Shown one piece after another: positions 59,575 to 64,000 of a stretch of DNA of 64,000 nt; positions within the stretch are counted from its first letter, which is position 1, and each line of letters opens with the position of its first letter. The stretch lies in NCBI GenBank assembly GCA_021325385.1, contig JAJPHH010000189.1, forward strand, positions 23,719-87,718, written 5' to 3'. Below the pieces are notes generated by a model that was given only the letters and a program-made list of their open reading frames with translations, was not told where the DNA came from and did no database searches. The position numbers and the translations under genes are program-made. The DNA comes from Alphaproteobacteria bacterium (lineage in GTDB: Bacteria; Pseudomonadota; Alphaproteobacteria; Rhizobiales; Beijerinckiaceae).

Positions 59575-61305
59575 ATGTCCGACTCCCAACTCGAACTCCA
59601 CCTACCCGCCCCGCCGGCGAATGGCGAGACGCCGCTCATCCCGGCGAGGATGGTGAACGAATTCGTCTATTGTCCGCGCCTCGCCTACCTGATGTGGACG
59701 CAGGGCGAGTGGGCTGAGACGGGCGACACCGCCGAGGGCCATCGGGTTCATGCGCGCGTCGATAAGCCGAACGCGCCGCTGCCGGCGCCGCGGACGCTTG
59801 AAGCCGATGCCGCGCCGGACAAGATCGTCAGCCGGTCGCTGACGCTGTCCTCGACCGCTCTCGGCGTCATCGCCAAGCTCGATGTCGCCGAGGCCGAGGA
59901 TGGCGTCGTCACCCCGGTCGATTACAAGCGCGGCAGGCGCCCGCACGTGGCGCAAGGCGCTTATGAGCCGGAGCGCATCCAAATCTGCTTGCAGGCGCTG
60001 CTGCTCGAGGAGCACGGCTATCGCGTCGAGGACGGGGCGATCTACTACGCCGAGAGCCGCGAGCGGGTGCGCATCGAGCTGGACGAAAAGCTGCGCGCGG
60101 CGGCGCGCAAGGCGGTGAGCGACTTGCGCCTCACCGTCTCGCAAAGCCGAATTCCGCCGCCGCTGAAGGACAGTCCGAAATGTCCGCGCTGCGCGCTGGT
60201 GACTGTCTGCCTGCCGGACGAGGTTCGATCGCTCACTGGCTCGCCGCTCGCCCCGCGGCCGATCGCGGCGCCGCCGGATGAGGCGCTGCCGCTCGTCGTC
60301 CAATCCCAGAGCGCGCGCATCGGCAAGGACGGAGACACGCTCAAGATCACGGACGAGGAGCGCGGCGAAACGCAAGTGCGGCTCATCGACATTTCCGACG
60401 TGGCGTTGTTCGGCAATGTCTCGATCACCACGCCGGCGCTCGCCGCCTTGTTCGAACGAGAGATTCCGATCACCTTCCATAGCCACGGCGGCTGGTTTCG
60501 CGGCGTCGCTCACGGCGTGGGACACCGCAACGTGGAGGTCCGCACCGCGCAATACCGCATGAGCTTCGACGAAGCCGCCTGCCTGCGATTTGCGCGGGAG
60601 CTGGTCGCGGCGAAGATCGCCAACCAGCGCACGATCCTGCGCCGGAACTGGCGCGGCTCGCCGGAAGAGCGCCAGGCGGCGCTTGATCGCCTCGCCGCGG
60701 CGCGACGGTCGGCGGACGGCGCGACGACGCCGGCCGAACTCCTCGGCATCGAAGGAGACGCGGCTTCGGTTTATTTCCGCGCCTTTGCAGGGTTGCTCAA
60801 GGCGCCGGACGATAAGCAAGCCGGCGATCTGGCGCCGTTTCGCTTCGAGGCGCGCAATCGGCGGCCGCCGACCGATCCGGTCAACGCGATGCTGTCGCTT
60901 GCCTATGCGATGCTGACCCGGCATTTGACGATCGCGCTCGCCTCTGTCGGGCTCGATTCCTATCGCGGCTTCTATCATGCGCCGCGTTATGGCCGCCCAG
61001 CCTTGGCGCTCGACATCATGGAGCCGTTCCGTCCGATTATCGCCGACTCCGTTGTACTGTCGGCGGTCAATACCGGCGAGGTCGTGCCGAACGACTTCGT
61101 GGCGGCGGCTACCGGCGCGGCGCTGACGCAGGCCGGACGCCGCCGCTTCGTCGAGGCGTTCGAGCGTCGCCTGTCCCAGGAAACGACGCATCCGGTCTTC
61201 GGCTATCAGGTGAGCATGCGCCGCATGTTGCTGGTGCAAGCGCGGCTGCTGTCCCGCTTCCTGTTGGGAGAGTTGCCAAGCTATCCGCATTATTTGCCGC
61301 GTTGA
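59575..61305 (+). CDS. cas4-cas1: Cas4-Cas1 fusion, spacer acquisition
   Basis: 576 residues. Residues 1-220 are Cas4: Cys33 in FVYCPRLAYLM, the RecB-type VDYKRG at 115-120, and Cys203, Cys206, Cys212 in KCPRCALVTVCLP, the 4Fe-4S ligands. From about 240 comes Cas1 with Glu393 (LLGIEGDAASVY), His468 (GFYHAP) and Asp480/Glu483 (ALDIMEPFRP). The fusion is the hallmark of subtype I-G; Cas4 trims and selects PAM-flanked prespacers, Cas1 integrates them. Start chosen at 59575; its ribosome site is weak. Confidence 0.95.
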   Translation: MSDSQLELHLPAPPANGETPLIPARMVNEFVYCPRLAYLMWTQGEWAETGDTAEGHRVHARVDKPNAPLPAPRTLEADAAPDKIVSRSLTLSSTALGVIAKLDVAEAEDGVVTPVDYKRGRRPHVAQGAYEPERIQICLQALLLEEHGYRVEDGAIYYAESRERVRIELDEKLRAAARKAVSDLRLTVSQSRIPPPLKDSPKCPRCALVTVCLPDEVRSLTGSPLAPRPIAAPPDEALPLVVQSQSARIGKDGDTLKITDEERGETQVRLIDISDVALFGNVSITTPALAALFEREIPITFHSHGGWFRGVAHGVGHRNVEVRTAQYRMSFDEAACLRFARELVAAKIANQRTILRRNWRGSPEERQAALDRLAAARRSADGATTPAELLGIEGDAASVYFRAFAGLLKAPDDKQAGDLAPFRFEARNRRPPTDPVNAMLSLAYAMLTRHLTIALASVGLDSYRGFYHAPRYGRPALALDIMEPFRPIIADSVVLSAVNTGEVVPNDFVAAATGAALTQAGRRRFVEAFERRLSQETTHPVFGYQVSMRRMLLVQARLLSRFLLGELPSYPHYLPR

Positions 61306-61314
61306 CCCGCATCC

Positions 61315-61608
61315 ATGACCGACGAACGTCTGTTCATCGTCGCTTATGATATCGCCGATCAGAAGCGCTGGCGCCGCGTGTTCAAAGCCATGCACGGATA
61401 CGGCGAATGGATTCAGCTCTCCGTTTTCCAGTGCCGGCTTTCCCGCCGGCGGCGCGCGGAGCTCGAGACGCGGCTACGCGAACTGGTCAAGAACGGCGAG
61501 GACCACGTCCTCCTGATCGATGTTGGACCCGCGGACAAGATCGAGCTGGCCATGGAGAGCATCGGCAAAACATTTTCAAAGATAGAGCGCCAAGCCACCG
61601 TCATATAG
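61315..61608 (+). CDS. cas2: Cas2
   Basis: 97 residues, 9 bp after cas4-cas1. Typical ferredoxin-like start LFIVAYDIADQKRWRRVFKA with the conserved Asp12, then QLSVFQCRLSRRRRAELETR and the end HVLLIDVGPADK. It forms the bridge of the Cas1-Cas2 integrase complex. The array begins 257 bp downstream on the same strand. Confidence 0.95.
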   Translation: MTDERLFIVAYDIADQKRWRRVFKAMHGYGEWIQLSVFQCRLSRRRRAELETRLRELVKNGEDHVLLIDVGPADKIELAMESIGKTFSKIERQATVI

Positions 61609-61865
61609 TATGGTAGGCGACGCCCGCCGGACTCGGCAGGCGATTCGATAAGGGCGCGTCGCTCCCGCCGTCCTCGTTCGAGCGGCGTCGTGACGAGCCG
61701 AAGGGCGGGCTCGCTCGAAATGCCGCAGTCCGCTGGAATCATGAGGCTGTTTGACATCGTCAATAGGATTGCGCCCGAAATCTGTCGCCTCGCGCCCGCG
61801 CTTGCCGACGCCCGCTCGAAAGCGTGGCGAGATTGCATTACCCGCCAGTGGGTAATAGGCTGGCT
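61609..61865 (+). promoter_or_regulatory. CRISPR leader
   Basis: 257 bp between cas2 and the first repeat with no gene. It contains TTGAC-ATC-GTCAA (61751-61763), TTGACA-like on its left side, and the inverted repeat ATTACCC-N6-GGGTAAT (61837-61856), 9 bp before repeat 1. Such leader-end palindromes can guide integration. No clear -10 is seen, so the array promoter is not placed. Confidence 0.6.
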
Positions 61866-64000
61866 ACATCCGAGGCGCGCGCGCCTCGGCCTCATTGAAG
61901 CAAAGACAAACTGCTCGACATGGCGGCGGGCAGCCGCACATCCGAGGCGCGCGCGCCTCGGCCTCATTGAAGCGGGTTTATCCCGCCGTAATGCAATTGG
62001 AAGACGCCAAACATCCGAGGCGCGCGCGCCTCGGCCTCATTGAAGCGCGCTCACGCTGGCGCTCTGGACCGGCCAGAGGCAAACATCCGAGGCGCGCGCG
62101 CCTCGGCCTCATTGAAGCTGCGCATGGATGATGCGCGCCGCGGCGCGGTCGGGCCACATCCGAGGCGCGCGCGCCTCGGCCTCATTGAAGCAAGCCGGCC
62201 TCTTAGGGAGCCTCCCTCATGACGCACAACATCCGAGGCGCGCGCGCCTCGGCCTCATTGAAGCGAGGGCCTCCAGCCAGGCGTGGGCGGCCTCATCCGG
62301 ACATCCGAGGCGCGCGCGCCTCGGCCTCATTGAAGCATTTTGCCGAGCGGAAGAAACGTGTAGACCGACCCACATCCGAGGCGCGCGCGCCTCGGCCTCA
62401 TTGAAGCGGGGGTGGGGCGGATAATCAGGCCAAGTTTCTAGCGTACATCCGAGGCGCGCGCGCCTCGGCCTCATTGAAGCTCGTACTGGGGCGCGCTTGT
62501 CAGTGATCCTTGTCATACATCCGAGGCGCGCGCGCCTCGGCCTCATTGAAGCCAGGGCCAGAGCCGAATGGGCGCGCTCACCGCCGCACATCCGAGGCGC
62601 GCGCGCCTCGGCCTCATTGAAGCAGATCGAAACATCGTCCGGCAATCGCGCGGTGTTCCCCGCACATCCGAGGCGCGCGCGCCTCGGCCTCATTGAAGCC
62701 AGTCCAATTGACGAGAGAGATGGACGGTTCCCGGAACATCCGAGGCGCGCGCGCCTCGGCCTCATTGAAGCCCGAGCGGCGACGATACGCCGCCAGCGCA
62801 TCCGAACACATCCGAGGCGCGCGCCTCGGCCTCATTGAAGCGTAGCGGATCGCCGCGTGAACGCTGCCGCAAATGATACATCCGAGGCGCGCGCGCCTCG
62901 GCCTCATTGAAGCCACGCTCTGGACGTAGAACTTTGCTCGTACCGTCATACATCCGAGGCGCGCGCGCCTCGGCCTCATTGAAGCGTGTCCCTCTCAATC
63001 CAATGGGAGAAAGCGTTGGGGACATCCGAGGCGCGCGCGCCTCGGCCTCATTGAAGCCCTCTGACGCGGGCGGGGCGTCATCCAAGGGCGCGCGACATCC
63101 GAGGCGCGCGCGCCTCGGCCTCATTGAAGCCGAGTCTCGACCGGCAAGAGTTCGAGCCACGCCATGACATCCGAGGCGCGCGCGCCTCGGCCTCATTGAA
63201 GCGTGATGGCGCGAAGAACGGAGCCAGTCGAGAAATCGAACATCCGAGGCGCGCGCGCCTCGGCCTCATTGAAGCGATGGCAACGTGTTCATGTTCTCGA
63301 ACACGGTCAGCACATCCGAGGCGCGCGCGCCTCGGCCTCATTGAAGCTCCGCTTGTCCAGCTTTTATTTTCGAAAAGCCGAAGATACATCCGAGGCGCGC
63401 GCGCCTCGGCCTCATTGAAGCGCCGCCTTAAGAGATGCGGGCTTGCGCGGTTATCGACATCCGAGGCGCGCGCGCCTCGGCCTCATTGAAGCCGATCCTC
63501 GCGGCGATAGAAAAAGCTTTCGGCCGTCACATCCGAGGCGCGCGCGCCTCGGCCTCATTGAAGCTCGGCGGGACGCCGTGCCAAGGCTTCTCGATCGCCG
63601 GCACATCCGAGGCGCGCGCGCCTCGGCCTCATTGAAGCCGTTTCATCGAGCAGCCCAGCCTCGACGAGGACGCCGAACATCCGAGGCGCGCGCGCCTCGG
63701 CCTCATTGAAGCTAGAAACCCGGAGACGAAACGGAAATGGTCGAAACCCACATCCGAGGCGCGCGCGCCTCGGCCTCATTGAAGCGGCTTCAAGCTGTCG
63801 CTTATAATGGTTACGTTCTGCCACATCCGAGGCGCGCGCGCCTCGGCCTCATTGAAGCAAACAGTACCAACTGGAAGCGATGGGGCCGAATCTACATCCG
63901 AGGCGCGCGCGCCTCGGCCTCATTGAAGCGGGTCTTCGCCGCCAAGGATCATCGCCAGGTCCGAGACACATCCGAGGCGCGCGCGCCTCGGCCTCATTGA
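61866..64000 (+). CRISPR. Type I-G CRISPR array, 29 full repeats and one cut by the window edge
   Basis: The 36-bp repeat starts ACATCCGAGG and ends CGGCCTCATTGAAGC; its core CCGAGGCGCGCGCGCCTCGG is a perfect 20-bp palindrome. Repeat starts: 61866, 61938, 62011, 62083, 62156, 62229, 62301, 62372, 62445, 62517, 62588, 62664, 62736, 62808, 62878, 62950, 63022, 63095, 63167, 63240, 63312, 63386, 63457, 63529, 63603, 63677, 63750, 63823, 63894 and 63968 (33 of 36 nt). All copies seem identical except the 34-bp one at 62808. The 29 spacers are 35-40 nt, mostly 36 or 37. The array continues beyond the window. Confidence 0.98.
62808..62841 (+). repeat. Shortened CRISPR repeat (34 bp)
   Basis: This repeat, the 14th from the leader, lacks one CG of the alternating core, reading GAGGCGCGCGCCTCGG. 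The palindrome stays intact with an arm shorter by one base. All other full copies are 36 bp. Confidence 0.9.

Noticed and set aside
59602..61395. A 597-codon frame antisense to cas4-cas1
   Set aside because: It mirrors a well-supported gene with all catalytic residues. Open antisense frames are common in GC-rich DNA, and the protein is Arg-rich with no recognisable family.
62217..62801. Long frames across the array with repeated MRPRRARLG or RGARASASL units, which resemble a repeat protein
   Set aside because: They are translations of the CRISPR repeat. Several frames on both strands show it because the 36-bp repeat is a multiple of three and lacks stops.
61866..64000. Possible self-targeting spacers against this window
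   Set aside because: No convincing match was seen by eye. A proper search would be needed, so no claim is made.

Overview
The window is GC-rich chromosomal DNA that looks like an alphaproteobacterium of the order Hyphomicrobiales (Rhizobiales). The evidence is the pimeloyl-CoA-type beta-oxidation genes, the leuA form, and several palindromic intergenic repeat families typical of the group. The genus cannot be fixed from sequence alone. No tRNA, rRNA, transposase or phage gene was seen.

Layout: (1) 1-9.2 kb holds the 3' end of nusB, a TetR regulator, a membrane-anchored methyltransferase, an amidase, and a leftward ribose-type sugar ABC operon with two binding proteins. (2) 9.3-15.1 kb holds leuA behind a possible leader peptide and attenuator, a WD40 protein beside a COG0523 metal-chaperone GTPase, and an EamA exporter divergent from an Lrp/AsnC regulator. 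(3) 15.2-30.2 kb is a CoA-ester region: an SDR, an acyl-CoA ligase, a thioesterase, pimC/pimD-type acyl-CoA dehydrogenases, a bifunctional hydratase/dehydrogenase, a complete Liv-type ABC importer, and an enoyl-CoA hydratase paired with a malyl-CoA-lyase-like enzyme. (4) 30.3-52.3 kb is an organosulfur island with four sulfonate/taurine-class ABC importers. Around them lie an LLM monooxygenase of the NtaA/DszA family, a flavin reductase, two SfnB-like flavoproteins, SsuD, and an uncommon flavoprotein plus two-cluster ferredoxin plus RidA module. (5) 52.3-64.0 kb is a type I-G (formerly I-U) CRISPR-Cas locus. It has a leftward operon csb1-csb2-cas3-csb3, rightward cas4-cas1 fusion and cas2, and an array of 29 full repeats with a 30th cut by the window edge.

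In the organosulfur island the importers bring in sulfonates. The flavin reductase supplies reduced FMN. SsuD and the LLM/SfnB-like enzymes then cleave C-S bonds or oxidise reduced organosulfur compounds to release sulfite. Three related 19-bp sites (GTCTAYAGAY...) precede importer genes; two lie exactly the same distance from their start codons, which suggests a shared regulator not encoded here.

The most unusual object is in the cas intergenic region (59280-59386). It is a degenerate mini-CRISPR: a pseudo-repeat keeping 20 of the last 21 repeat bases, then exactly 35 nt, then a second degenerate repeat start. The first 11 nt of its pseudo-spacer match a site only 55 nt away, next to a TTA that fits the TTN PAM reported for this subtype. 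This is the architecture of CreR/CreA-type guide RNAs that redirect Cascade to repress promoters rather than cut DNA. It appears to be an autoregulatory RNA or antitoxin of a type I-G system.
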